From: Clostridia bacterium
Lineage (GTDB): Bacteria > Bacillota > Clostridia > Acetivibrionales > DSM-2933
Length of the DNA: 39,365 nt
Assembly (NCBI GenBank): GCA_026418275.1
Contig: JAOABQ010000106.1
Location: 1 to 39,365 of the forward strand
Direction of reading: 5' to 3'
Shown here: piece by piece, positions 14,561-21,691 of the stretch
Layout of the letters: each line of letters starts with the position of its first letter
Numbering within the stretch: the first letter of the stretch is position 1
Translations under genes and position numbers: made by a program
The notes under the pieces: model-generated
Told to the model about the DNA's origin: nothing
The model's input: only the letters and a program-made list of their open reading frames with translations
Database searches by the model: none

Positions 14561-15157
14561 CTAAAGCAATGATACATTGCATTTGGGACACACAGCATTT
14601 TCTCCATTAGTAACAGTTATCAAGTCCCAACAATTTGGACAAAAACGTTTTCTTGCATTTACGTCATTTTTAATGGCTTCATCATCTTCATCTGACACAC
14701 CATATTTTTCTAAAAAAGAATGTGTCTTATAATATTCTTCTTGTTCGTTAAAATACCCTTTTCTTGCTATATAAACAGATGTAATTGTCTTTTTTGGTGC
14801 ATAAAACGAAATGTCATTTTGTTTTGATGTGACACCAGAAACATCATTTACATAATCACTGAATTCTGTATTAAATAAATCTTCAATGTCTTTTCTTTGT
14901 GTGCCAATAAGTTGTACATTATTCAAAAACACTTGAGAGGGTTTGTAAAACTCAAATCCTGCACATATGAGCATACCATTTTTACCCACTTCATAATATA
15001 CGTGACAAATGTTTAAATAATCTTCTGTTTCGCACAAATCAACATCTGACTTCTTAAATTTTTTAGGTTTTATTTTTAAGATGGCTTGAATTTCTTCACT
15101 TGTCATACCAAACTTTATAGAATCTGTTCCTTCAAAAAGTATTAGGTTGAATTTCAT
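14561..15157 (-). CDS. Probable immunity protein with C-terminal zinc ribbon
   Basis: A 198-residue cytoplasmic protein with no signal peptide. Residues 1-140 contain SIKFGMTSEEIQAILKIKP and a run of beta strands with aromatic residues (VYYEVGKNGMLICAGFEFY, then KTITSVYIARKGYF), a layout I associate with immunity proteins of polymorphic toxin loci. Residues 169-198 form a zinc ribbon: CPNC, then 17 residues, then CPKC. It starts 98 bp after the exported toxin-like gene on the same strand, with GGAGG before the ATG. Position, order (toxin then immunity) and the duplicated fragment downstream suggest it protects against that toxin. The pairing is inferred and the family name is not certain. Confidence 0.55.
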   Translation of the reverse strand: MKFNLILFEGTDSIKFGMTSEEIQAILKIKPKKFKKSDVDLCETEDYLNICHVYYEVGKNGMLICAGFEFYKPSQVFLNNVQLIGTQRKDIEDLFNTEFSDYVNDVSGVTSKQNDISFYAPKKTITSVYIARKGYFNEQEEYYKTHSFLEKYGVSDEDDEAIKNDVNARKRFCPNCWDLITVTNGENAVCPKCNVSLL

Positions 15158-15178
15158 TCAACTTCCTCCAATTCTAAT

Positions 15179-15212
15179 AATTTAGAGGTGCTACAATAGC
15201 CACCTCTAAATT
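15179..15212. promoter_or_regulatory. Perfect 12-bp hairpin between toxin and immunity genes
   Basis: AATTTAGAGGTG (15179-15190) pairs with CACCTCTAAATT (15201-15212), and the loop has a further CTA/TAG pairing. It lies between the toxin stop and the immunity ribosome site. There is no following T-run on the minus strand, so it may be a processing or partial-termination site setting the toxin to immunity ratio. Confidence 0.55.
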
Positions 15213-15255
15213 GTATCATATATAAAATTATATGTAAATTAAAGCAAACAAAACC

Positions 15256-16233
15256 TTATTGATACCAGCCAAGACTAGTTGCATATACAACCATTTGTGA
15301 TATAGCATTATCATACTTACTACCAAACTTGGATTTTATGTCTCTAATATCCATTTGCATTGCAGCCAAATATTTTCCTTGTCTAACAAGTGCCAATTGG
15401 TCAGCACGATATTGTTGTGCAGTTGTAGAATTTCCCCAACTTTTTGTATTACGATGGTCTTCTGGAGTCATTAGAATGCAAGGAGCTGTCCACGTCGAAA
15501 CAGTACCAGTAATATTTCTATTTACGTCATATTTATAAACTGTGGCATAGGAGTAGTTTTCAGCGGCAAAACAGTGATGTCTATCCCCTCCCATTGCATT
15601 AATAATTGAGCCATACGAACCACCAATTTGATTAGTTCTAATCTCTGATAAGGGAGGATGGGAAAATGTTTGTAAAGATTGTGTAACCGAACCACCTTGA
15701 AGCCTGATAGTTTCTTCTACAGTAGAAGTTATTGGTTTTGTAATTGTCCAAGTATGTTGATAGATCATTGATCCCCAGACTCTAGTTGAACTCGTACAAA
15801 CACCTTGATAATTATAGATGTTAATAAAACCTTCAAAATTAGTCATAGGAGTGTAACAGTTTATTAGATTAACAGAAAATGTTATTGTTCTTAAATCATC
15901 ACTACAAGTCAAGCTGTAATGTATGTAAGAAGGTGCTTCCGAAGAAAGAGTGGTAATATTTCCATCAGAAGTAGCAGGACTTCCATTAGATATAACAATT
16001 GTATCAGTATTTGATGCATTCTGGTCTTTTACTGAATTAGGTTTTATTGGTTTAACTTTTTTAGGGTCGGCTGGTTCAGAGCCAAAAGTAGGTGTGTTGA
16101 CTGTTATGCTATCTCCACTTATTGAATTAGTGTTATCTGCATATACTATGTTACCAACATTTGTTACAAGTAATGTAAAAACCATTAACATTAAAATTAG
16201 GCTTTTAGCTGCCTTTTTTGAATTAATCTTCAT
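15256..16233 (-). CDS. Sec-exported protein with C-terminal HNH-like toxin domain
   Basis: A 325-residue protein with a clear signal peptide (hydrophobic core about residues 12-30, cut near VYA-DN). A low-complexity Ser/Pro/Asn-rich region reaches about residue 95, a beta-rich region about 100-200, and the last 120 residues look like a nuclease toxin domain: GDRHHCFAAE, then ILMTPEDHRNTKSWGNS, YRADQLALVRQGKYLAAMQM, DIRDIKSKFGSKYDNAI. The His-His pair and the later Asp-His fit an HNH/His-Me-type active site seen in polymorphic toxins; this is from memory of the motif, not a search. GGAGG precedes the ATG. The following gene is the probable immunity protein. Target and catalysis are unproven. 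Confidence 0.6.
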   Translation of the reverse strand: MKINSKKAAKSLILMLMVFTLLVTNVGNIVYADNTNSISGDSITVNTPTFGSEPADPKKVKPIKPNSVKDQNASNTDTIVISNGSPATSDGNITTLSSEAPSYIHYSLTCSDDLRTITFSVNLINCYTPMTNFEGFINIYNYQGVCTSSTRVWGSMIYQHTWTITKPITSTVEETIRLQGGSVTQSLQTFSHPPLSEIRTNQIGGSYGSIINAMGGDRHHCFAAENYSYATVYKYDVNRNITGTVSTWTAPCILMTPEDHRNTKSWGNSTTAQQYRADQLALVRQGKYLAAMQMDIRDIKSKFGSKYDNAISQMVVYATSLGWYQ

Positions 16234-16285
16234 TTTTGCATTCCTCCAATTGAATTTTTTTATATAAGTAATAAGTACCTAGAAA

Positions 16286-16312
16286 TTATCCATTGGTTGG
16301 ATCACGAATCAT
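16286..16312 (-). CDS. Possible 8-codon leader peptide before the toxin gene
   Basis: AAAGGAGGG stands 6 bases before ATG 16312. The frame MIRDPTNG ends in TAA, and the toxin's own ribosome site follows about 40 bases later. The ribosome site is stronger than chance would suggest for a non-coding leader, but an 8-codon ORF proves nothing on its own. Confidence 0.25.
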   Translation of the reverse strand: MIRDPTNG

Positions 16313-16350
16313 TTTGAGCCCTCCTTTTACACATGATATTTTTATTTATA

Positions 16351-16384
16351 TAAATTTGAATACTATGTAATATATTCAAATTTA
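16351..16384. promoter_or_regulatory. Perfect 12-bp palindrome upstream of the toxin gene
   Basis: TAAATTTGAATA (16351-16362) and TATTCAAATTTA (16373-16384) with a 10-bp spacer. It lies 118-151 bp upstream of the toxin ATG, in the promoter region, so it is a candidate operator. It is AT-rich, which raises the chance expectation. Confidence 0.45.
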
Positions 16385-16548
16385 TTACATATATAGGGTA
16401 AGCTAAACTATACCTAAGTTTTAAACACTAGGATAGAAAAAAAATATCTCGTTAATAATAGGTAAACAGAAGACTTAAATTTCAGAATAGATTACTTAAC
16501 TTTGTATAATAATTATATCTTTAATTTTTCTAATTTACCATTTGCCAA

Positions 16549-16597
16549 AAGTCACTTTTTTTTAGCCGATAGTCACTTTTTTTAGAGAGCTTTAGAT
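16549..16597 (-). repeat. Tandem 21-bp motif with AAAAAAAGTGACT core
   Basis: Read on the minus strand there are two neighbouring units, AAAAAAAGTGACTATCGGC and AAAAAAAAGTGACTTTTGGC. The 11-mer GTGACTATCGG recurs upstream of the subtilase gene near 32747-32757. It could be a protein-binding site or the edge of a mobile element. The rest of 16385-16656 is AT-rich with no ORF. Confidence 0.4.
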
Positions 16598-16656
16598 ATT
16601 CGAGTATAACTTATGAACTGTGTTCAAGCTTAATATGATATTGAATGAATATAACG

Positions 16657-17390
16657 TTTCAAAAAAACACCTTAACCGTCATCCGTTGAACACATTAACC
16701 GCTGAGATTGAACACTTCATCCACATAAACTGTACATTGAAAACATCCATATAACCTGATAAACTCAAATTGCTTTTACTCATATGCAGGATATGGCAAT
16801 GCTGGGGAGCAACCAGAGCGGCATATGTGGTTTCGCAAGAGAGTGATGCCCCAACGGTATCGCTCTTTAACATTTTAATCTGTGAAGAAGATCACTCTCT
16901 TGGAAAACCAAAGCGTTAAACCCCGGGAGTTTGAGGGCAGAGCCCTAAATAGCCGCTAGGCTTGATTAACTTTTGCTGATGCCTTTTCGTTTCCTCATTG
17001 AGTCTTCACCATTGATGACAATGGTGTAAGAATCATGGACAATACGGTCGCAAATTGGTATTTCACCTACCTCTCTACACTTTTCATGTTTTCGGCAAAC
17101 ACAAATCCAAGCAGTTCGGAACTTAAGAATTTCCATTTTTTCATTGACAATGAGCCTCTTTGAGCATGATGTAATGTCAAGGGCGATATGCATAAAACCA
17201 CTATGACATCGCCATTTAAAGGCTATCACGCTCACTACTCATTATTGTAAGAATCGCTTTGCAAAACTGGAAATTCTTAAGTTCCGCAGTGCTGGAAAGT
17301 CAAAGTTTCGAAAACACTTACCGGAAGAACTGTTCAATTTAATACGGTCATACTGTTCAGTCTGTGCGGTCAAAGTGTTAAATCTGGTGC
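16657..17390 (-). mobile_element. Internally deleted IS21-type insertion sequence
   Basis: Both ends carry the same inward-facing sub-repeats. At the right end, TTGAACA (16686), ACCG (16698) and TTGAACA (16708). At the left end, read on the minus strand, TGAACA (17359 down), ACCG (17348 down) and TTGAACA (17337 down). Multiple short terminal repeats of this type are usual in the IS21 family. Between them only a C-terminal istB remnant is left, in a length of about 0.73 kb where an intact element is about 2-2.5 kb. It also holds a perfect 12-bp hairpin (CAAGAGAGTGAT, 16836-16847; ATCACTCTCTTG, 16891-16902). Exact edges and target duplication are uncertain. Confidence 0.6.
16966..17076 (-). pseudogene. 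istB: IstB C-terminal remnant (IS21 transposition helper ATPase)
   Basis: The last 36 codons before TAA 16966 read VGEIPICDRIVHDSY, then TIVINGEDSMRKRKGI, which is the usual C-terminus of IstB, the ATPase that assists the IS21 transposase. The frame continues upstream to 17235, but that part does not look like IstB, so the Walker motifs and most of the gene are gone. No istA is present. An 18-bp inverted repeat (17116-17133 and 17271-17288) just upstream suggests a further rearrangement in the deleted part. Confidence 0.65.
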
Positions 17391-17406
17391 GGAATATTCA
17401 ATTGAA

Positions 17407-17760
17407 TTAATGTTTAGTTGAACGATTACTTTTTTCATTTCCATCATAGGTATCTGGATGGCTTTTAAAATCTGATTGGTAAGATTGACAAAATTTATTT
17501 TGGAATGAGTTTATTCCATCAATGAAACCACTGTCATACAGTTTTTGGTATATTATAAGCATCTCAGTCATACAGTCGTCAATCCTAACAGTTAAGATTT
17601 TCTTTTCCACTGGTAGATAACTTAAAATTTCTTGAAAATACTTTTTTATTCTCTTATTAATTTCTTTACACTCATAACTATTTTCAATATTTTCAACCAG
17701 CTTATCAATTCTTACTTCTGAATCCATTATCAATTTTCTTCTAATGTCTATTTTGGACAT
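17407..17760 (-). CDS. Small helical protein of unknown function
   Basis: A 117-residue, highly charged cytoplasmic protein, mainly helical by composition (SKIDIRRKLIMDSEVRIDKL, then EINKRIKKYFQEILSYL). The middle has IYQKLYDSGFIDGINSFQ, which recalls the end of small clostridial DUF6809-like proteins, but I would not name the family. A longer frame starts at 17790; the ATG at 17760 is preferred because a GCGGGGT ribosome site precedes it. It diverges from the XRE regulator gene across a 297-bp region with repeated operator-like sites, so it is probably controlled by that regulator. Confidence 0.55.
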   Translation of the reverse strand: MSKIDIRRKLIMDSEVRIDKLVENIENSYECKEINKRIKKYFQEILSYLPVEKKILTVRIDDCMTEMLIIYQKLYDSGFIDGINSFQNKFCQSYQSDFKSHPDTYDGNEKSNRSTKH

Positions 17761-17879
17761 ATTTCTACCCCGCTTTCTTTCAAAAAGCAATTAAGAAGTT
17801 GAATATTTGAACTTTTTTTATTTGATTTATTGAAATTCATATGCTATTTGGTTTATTATTGTATAATGACAACAATAAA

Positions 17880-18006
17880 TTTAGGATAAAAATGTACATT
17901 ATTTTACCCAAATTTAATAAAATGTTCTTTTCTTTACCCTATTATATATCCATTTACTGCTAATTGTCAATATTTTTTATATTGATTTTAATTTAGGGTA
18001 AAATTT
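17880..18006. promoter_or_regulatory. Cluster of four TTTAGGGTAAA-like operator sites
   Basis: TTTAGGATAAAAA at 17880-17892, TTTTACCCAAATTT at 17902-17915 (reverse), CTTTACCCTA at 17932-17941 (reverse) and TTTAGGGTAAAATTT at 17992-18006. The four share a TAGGGTAAA core in both orientations and fill the region between the XRE gene and the divergent small gene. This is the pattern expected for autoregulation by the XRE protein. Confidence 0.6.
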
Positions 18007-18057
18007 GTTATTTATTAGTGTAAAATATTGCATTAATATTTGTGGGGGAGTCTTAAT

Positions 18058-18450
18058 ATGTCAAGTTTTAGTGAGACATTAAGAAATTTGCGTAAACAAC
18101 AAAAAGAGAAACAAGATACTGTAGGTAAAGCTATTGGCAAAAGCAGAGAGACAATTACCAAATATGAAAACAAACTTGCGGAACCGGATATAGAAACTCT
18201 AGTTAATATTGCTAGGCACTTCGGTGTTTCTGTTGATTTTTTAACTGGATCATTAGATAGTAATAACATTATTGCAGTACATCCTAATATAAAAAAGTAT
18301 GAAAAGTATTTACAAAATGGAAATTTTGAAGATTTTTTGAAGATAGCCTCAAAAATTTTTGATAACGAAATTGATATCTCGGATATTAATTCTATGGTTG
18401 ATAATCTAATAAATATAAAAGAAAAGTATACACGTAAAAAGCACCCTTAA
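18058..18450 (+). CDS. XRE-family transcriptional regulator
   Basis: A 130-residue cytoplasmic regulator. Residues 1-65 form a Cro/CI helix-turn-helix (FSETLRNLRKQQKEKQDTVG, SRETITKYENKLAEPDIETL, FGVSVDFLTGS). The C-terminal 60 residues are helical, probably for dimerisation. A longer frame starts at 18040, but the ATG at 18058 is chosen because GGGGGAG stands 7 bases upstream. It converges with the agrD-like gene, with one hairpin terminator shared between them, and diverges from the small gene at 17407. The repeated sites at 17880-18006 are its likely operators. Confidence 0.85.
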   Translation: MSSFSETLRNLRKQQKEKQDTVGKAIGKSRETITKYENKLAEPDIETLVNIARHFGVSVDFLTGSLDSNNIIAVHPNIKKYEKYLQNGNFEDFLKIASKIFDNEIDISDINSMVDNLINIKEKYTRKKHP

Positions 18451-18468
18451 AACTACAGAGTGCTTTTC
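18436..18468. terminator. Terminator shared by the XRE and agrD-like genes
   Basis: AAAAGCACCCT pairs with AGAGTGCTTTT with one mismatch. It overlaps the last codons of the XRE gene and lies 15 bp from the stop of the convergent agrD-like gene. A/T tracts on both flanks suggest use in both directions. Confidence 0.65.
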
Positions 18469-18482
18469 ACATTGGCTTTAAG

Positions 18483-18620
18483 TTACTTTTTTAAACATTT
18501 AGGAACTTTAGGTTGATAAAACCATGATACACATGCTGAAGAAGCTTTAATTGTTGCTAAAAATACTACCAAAACAGAAATCCCTTGAAAAATTCTAGAT
18601 ATCATTAATCTAGTTTTCAT
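18483..18620 (-). CDS. agrD: AgrD-like cyclic lactone autoinducer peptide precursor
   Basis: A 45-residue peptide precursor. Residues 1-27 form a basic amphipathic/hydrophobic leader (MKTRLMISRIFQGISVLVVF...), followed by SSACVSWFYQPKVPKCLKK. In clostridial AgrD the ring starts at a Cys after a small residue and is followed by a tail of the form xQPxxPxxL; here CVSWF would be the 5-residue thiolactone ring and YQPKVPKCLKK the tail removed by AgrB. The C. perfringens precursor has CLWFT then HQPEEP, matching by position. GGGGGTGA stands 5 bases before the ATG. It begins 28 bp after the stop of the receptor-like gene on the same strand. No agrB is in the window, so processing must use an enzyme encoded elsewhere. 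A second Cys in the tail is unusual. Confidence 0.85.
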   Translation of the reverse strand: MKTRLMISRIFQGISVLVVFLATIKASSACVSWFYQPKVPKCLKK

Positions 18621-18648
18621 GTATTCACCCCCATTTACTATTTATTTA

Positions 18649-19530
18649 CTATGCTGTCGGCTTGATGTCGGATTTATTTAAAATTTTCTCTAATAAATCA
18701 ATAGCCTGATCAACATTTTCACTATCTTTTAGGAGGCGATAAACTTCATTAAAAGCATATTTTGCATCTTCTTCAAGATCATTTTTACATTGTTGTAATT
18801 TCTTATAGTTATGATCTGAAATCATAATAACTTTTTTAATTGTTATATATATACAGGAAAATACCAAAAAGTTAACAGTTATTGTAAGCATTAGAATTGC
18901 TATCGTATAAAATATTTGCTCAGAAGTAGTATACATTTTGTAGTAATTTACAAAATTGTTTGACAGATAATATTCAGCAGTAATAATTATTACATTACTT
19001 ATTACAAATATTTTTCTAAGCATTTTATTTATTTTAGTCACTTCTAAAACTTTAGAGTATTTCCAAAGTAGACAAATCGCACCACCTTGTACCAAGCGCA
19101 CAGGTATTGAAAGTGGTATCAATACCAAAATATTATTTAAGTAAGAATTTATATCACTATGTAATATGGTTAAAATAGGCATATATAAATTGTCTATGGT
19201 TGATATAAATAACATTATAATTGTTGTTCCAAATGATACTGTACCTATATTTATATATATTGATTTCAAACTTTTTCCATAAACAAGTGATATTATAATT
19301 ATATATGCAATAATATGATATATCATACTTTCAATCACATTGGATGCTAGAGGTCTTAATGTACTAGTAGCAATAAGCATAAGAATTACTGTAAAAGAAA
19401 ACCGAATAGCACTTTCCAACTTCCTGTTTAGGTATTCTTCTTTTTTCCCAAGTACAAGTAAGATTAAAACAAGATTTAAAATTGCTTCGGGTAAAGACAA
19501 AAAAATTAACATTAAAAAACTAATAGGCAC
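18649..19530 (-). CDS. AgrC-like membrane receptor lacking a kinase domain
   Basis: A 293-residue protein. Residues 1-230 contain about six or seven membrane segments in the arrangement of AgrC sensor domains (start FLMLIFLSLPEAILNLVLIL). The C-terminal 65 residues are a charged helical tail (KKLQQCKNDLEEDAKYAFNE, VDQAIDLLEKILNKS). The His phosphoacceptor motif and ATP-binding domain of a normal AgrC (about 430 residues) are absent, and the frame ends at a stop just before agrD, so this is a compact form and not a frameshift that I can see. GTG start with GGGGGAGGTGA upstream. It probably binds the pheromone encoded next to it; how it signals without a kinase is unknown. Export or peptide-processing roles are alternatives. 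Confidence 0.65.
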   Translation of the reverse strand: MPISFLMLIFLSLPEAILNLVLILLVLGKKEEYLNRKLESAIRFSFTVILMLIATSTLRPLASNVIESMIYHIIAYIIIISLVYGKSLKSIYINIGTVSFGTTIIMLFISTIDNLYMPILTILHSDINSYLNNILVLIPLSIPVRLVQGGAICLLWKYSKVLEVTKINKMLRKIFVISNVIIITAEYYLSNNFVNYYKMYTTSEQIFYTIAILMLTITVNFLVFSCIYITIKKVIMISDHNYKKLQQCKNDLEEDAKYAFNEVYRLLKDSENVDQAIDLLEKILNKSDIKPTA

Positions 19531-19804
19531 TGATTTTTCACCTCCCCCTTTTGTTTTATACCTCCCCTATTTTCAAATTATAATTATAATATATTTAAAG
19601 GAAATATATAGTCATATATGTAAATTTAACATAATTCAACTTTTTCACAAAACTATGTCACAATTTGCTGCACACCCTATTCATCAAGAATCTAATATAC
19701 CCTTTACATACATAGATTCAAGCTTCTTTGATGATCTGTTTTCGATTACAAGTGGTCAAAGGGTTGGTATTTATAACATCACGCTTCGATTTTCGTAATT
19801 CTAT

Positions 19805-20728
19805 TTAAAAAACATTGGTTGTCATCAGCCTTTTCAGGCCTGCGGCTTTAGCCTCCTGTACTGCTGTCCGGTACTCTTCCCTACTGATTTTTCTAGCCAG
19901 TTCGGGAAATAAGGAAGACTCGTGTGCAGGATAGTACTGCGCCATGATATTGGTTAGTGTATCTTTTGATATTTCCTCCCTCAAGAAGCGGAAAACTTCT
20001 CTTGATCCGGCAAGTTGATTTGGCATCACAAGATGCCTGATTAAAAGCCCACGGTAAGCAATTCCTCTATCATCCGTTTTCAGATCCCCTACCTGCTTAT
20101 ACATTTCCTTTACCGCAATTTTTACAGCATCAAAGTAATTGTCGGATTTTATATATTTCCTGGCTGTTTCATTTTCGCCAAACTTAATATCCGGCATGTA
20201 GATATCAATGATACCGTCCAGCATCTTGAGTGTATGAATATCCTCATATCCGCCCGTATTATATACAATTGGAAGTACAAGCCCTTCTTCAGCCGCAAGT
20301 AGGATGGATTCTACAATTTGCGGTATGAAATGGGTAGGTGATACAAGATTGATATTGTGGCATCCCTGCGCCTGAAGTGAGAGCATAATATGAGAAAGCT
20401 CCTTCGCTTCTATAGCTCTACCTTCAGCCTGATGGCTTATGGTATAGTTTTGGCAAAAAACGCACTTTAGTGTACAGTAGCTGAAAAAAACGGTCCCTGA
20501 TCCGCCGGTGCCCACTAAAACTTTTTCCTCTCCAAAATGCGGACCATATCCATCAATCACCATACTTTCCCCAGCTCTGCAAAACCCCTTTTTAGCTTGT
20601 ACCCGGTTTGCCCGACATTGATGGGGGCATAATACACAGCATCCCAGCTGTTCCTTCAGTTTTTCCACTCTATTTTTAAATTCTCCGGATTTACAAAGCT
20701 TCACATATCCGGGTATATAGCTTAACAC
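19805..20728 (-). CDS. pflX: Radical SAM protein, PflX-like (COG1313)
   Basis: A 307-residue cytosolic iron-sulfur protein related to pyruvate formate-lyase activating enzymes. The radical SAM cluster motif is YCTLKCVFCQN (CxxxCxxC). An N-terminal Cys-rich stretch (CCVLCPHQCRANR and GFCRAGE) may hold a second cluster. VYNTGGYED and IYMPDIKFGENETARKY in the barrel are typical of the PflX branch, and the end (GLKRLMTTNVF) looks complete. The substrate is unknown for the family. The start is GTG with AAGGAGAAGGG upstream. It is monocistronic by position and returns to housekeeping-like base composition after the island. Confidence 0.82.
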   Translation of the reverse strand: MLSYIPGYVKLCKSGEFKNRVEKLKEQLGCCVLCPHQCRANRVQAKKGFCRAGESMVIDGYGPHFGEEKVLVGTGGSGTVFFSYCTLKCVFCQNYTISHQAEGRAIEAKELSHIMLSLQAQGCHNINLVSPTHFIPQIVESILLAAEEGLVLPIVYNTGGYEDIHTLKMLDGIIDIYMPDIKFGENETARKYIKSDNYFDAVKIAVKEMYKQVGDLKTDDRGIAYRGLLIRHLVMPNQLAGSREVFRFLREEISKDTLTNIMAQYYPAHESSLFPELARKISREEYRTAVQEAKAAGLKRLMTTNVF

Positions 20729-20913
20729 TTGTTTCCCTTCTCCTTCTTTTCTTAATGATTTGTATTAACGTTCACTTATGAGCATCTCTTTCTTTCACAT
20801 AGCTTATATTTATGGAAGCTTGGGCATTTTACCGCCGCAAGCATCTTGCAGGCATTCGATATAAACTCTGTCATACGGTTGAAGTGAATGGTATATAAGA
20901 AAGTAGTGCCTCC

Positions 20914-21279
20914 TCAATATTCTACACCCATTTTCGGAACCATGATGGTTAATAGATCCTCTTCGTATAATAACCGGCTCTGCTCACACATCAATCTTGT
21001 GTGGAGCGGAATGGTCCTGTTTCGTATTCTATTATTCCCTTCACCGTCTTTTATGCTCAATTTAATATGCCCCTGGCCGATATCGATCAAGATATTCTCT
21101 CTGGATATTCCGCCAATATAAGATTTGACAATAATCTCATTTTGGGTTTCATAAACATCCAGCTTAGGAAAACTTGACCATTCAAAAAGCTTATGAGGTG
21201 AACTCTCCGGAAAAAAGTCCATATCTTGCTCTTTTTGACTTACACCTGTCCATTGTATTTTTTGCACTGTTCTCCACAT
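20914..21279 (-). CDS. Hsp20 / alpha-crystallin-like protein
   Basis: A 121-residue protein with an alpha-crystallin-like core: PKLDVYETQNEIIVKSYIGG, ENILIDIGQGHIKLSIKDGE, then a sheet end RTIPLHTRL and LTIMVPKM. The conserved core motif A-x-x-x-n-GvL of true Hsp20 proteins is weak (LLYEEDLLTIMV), and the N-terminal arm and C-terminal IxI tail are short. It may be a divergent small heat-shock protein or a spore-associated Hsp20 relative. The listed ATG has a poor ribosome site; GTG at 21267 with GGAG upstream may be the true start. It is monocistronic between the radical SAM gene and the germination operon. Confidence 0.7.
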   Translation of the reverse strand: MWRTVQKIQWTGVSQKEQDMDFFPESSPHKLFEWSSFPKLDVYETQNEIIVKSYIGGISRENILIDIGQGHIKLSIKDGEGNNRIRNRTIPLHTRLMCEQSRLLYEEDLLTIMVPKMGVEY

Positions 21280-21529
21280 CCTTCAACAAAATTATTGTAC
21301 AATACATGGATGACACACACCTGACCAAGCTTGCAGAAATACCCGCATTCAACTACGATAGCTTTTTAATCGTTTGCAAATACACACTTTAAACCATCAC
21401 CATTCTCATATTATTGGTTGAAACGTGTAGTTTTATCTAATCATATGGTCAATTTCCTATATTATTCCATTTTTAAATTATTAACCTTACATTCTTAAGA
21501 ACAATCCCCCCCTATTCCCTACACTCAAA

Positions 21530-21691
21530 TTATTCCCGGTATATAATCATAATGGGGATGGCAACAGACAATAGTGTTATTATCATAATACCCACCGCTC
21601 CCCCATGGTTTTTTTTTCTCCATAATGCCCTGCTGAAGGTAAATTCATAATAGGCTGTAAGAAGAAGCACTGCAATTACAAAATATTTCAT
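21530..21691 (-). CDS. Two-segment small membrane protein, fourth gene of the germinant receptor operon
   Basis: A 53-residue protein (MKYFVIAVLLLTAYYEFTFS, basic turn RALWRKKNHGG, then hydrophobic IMIITLLSVAIPIMIIYRE) with two predicted membrane helices. Its ATG overlaps the gerC stop as ATGA (21688-21691), and GAGAGGGGGAGAGA in the end of gerC is its ribosome site, so the two are translationally coupled. Small two-helix D subunits encoded in or next to gerA-type operons are known to modulate germination in Bacillus; this protein fits by size and place, but similarity was not tested. Confidence 0.7.
   Translation of the reverse strand: MKYFVIAVLLLTAYYEFTFSRALWRKKNHGGAVGIMIITLLSVAIPIMIIYRE

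Noticed and set aside
16679..16873. 64-residue minus-strand frame after the istB remnant
   Set aside because: It spans the IS right-end repeats and hairpin; it is most likely chance coding in the element's terminal region.
17116..17288. The 18-bp inverted repeat as ends of a separate small transposon
   Set aside because: It lies inside the IS21-type remnant, has no further terminal features, and is better explained by rearrangement during deletion.
18649..19530. Reading the 293-residue membrane protein as AgrB, the pheromone-processing protease
   Set aside because: AgrB proteins are about 200 residues with conserved His and Cys protease residues early in the sequence; this protein has a different helix layout, a long helical tail and no such pair.
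19340..19798. 152-residue plus-strand frame over the start of the AgrC-like gene
   Set aside because: Overlaps the receptor's coding and promoter region on the other strand, has no ribosome site and no family likeness.
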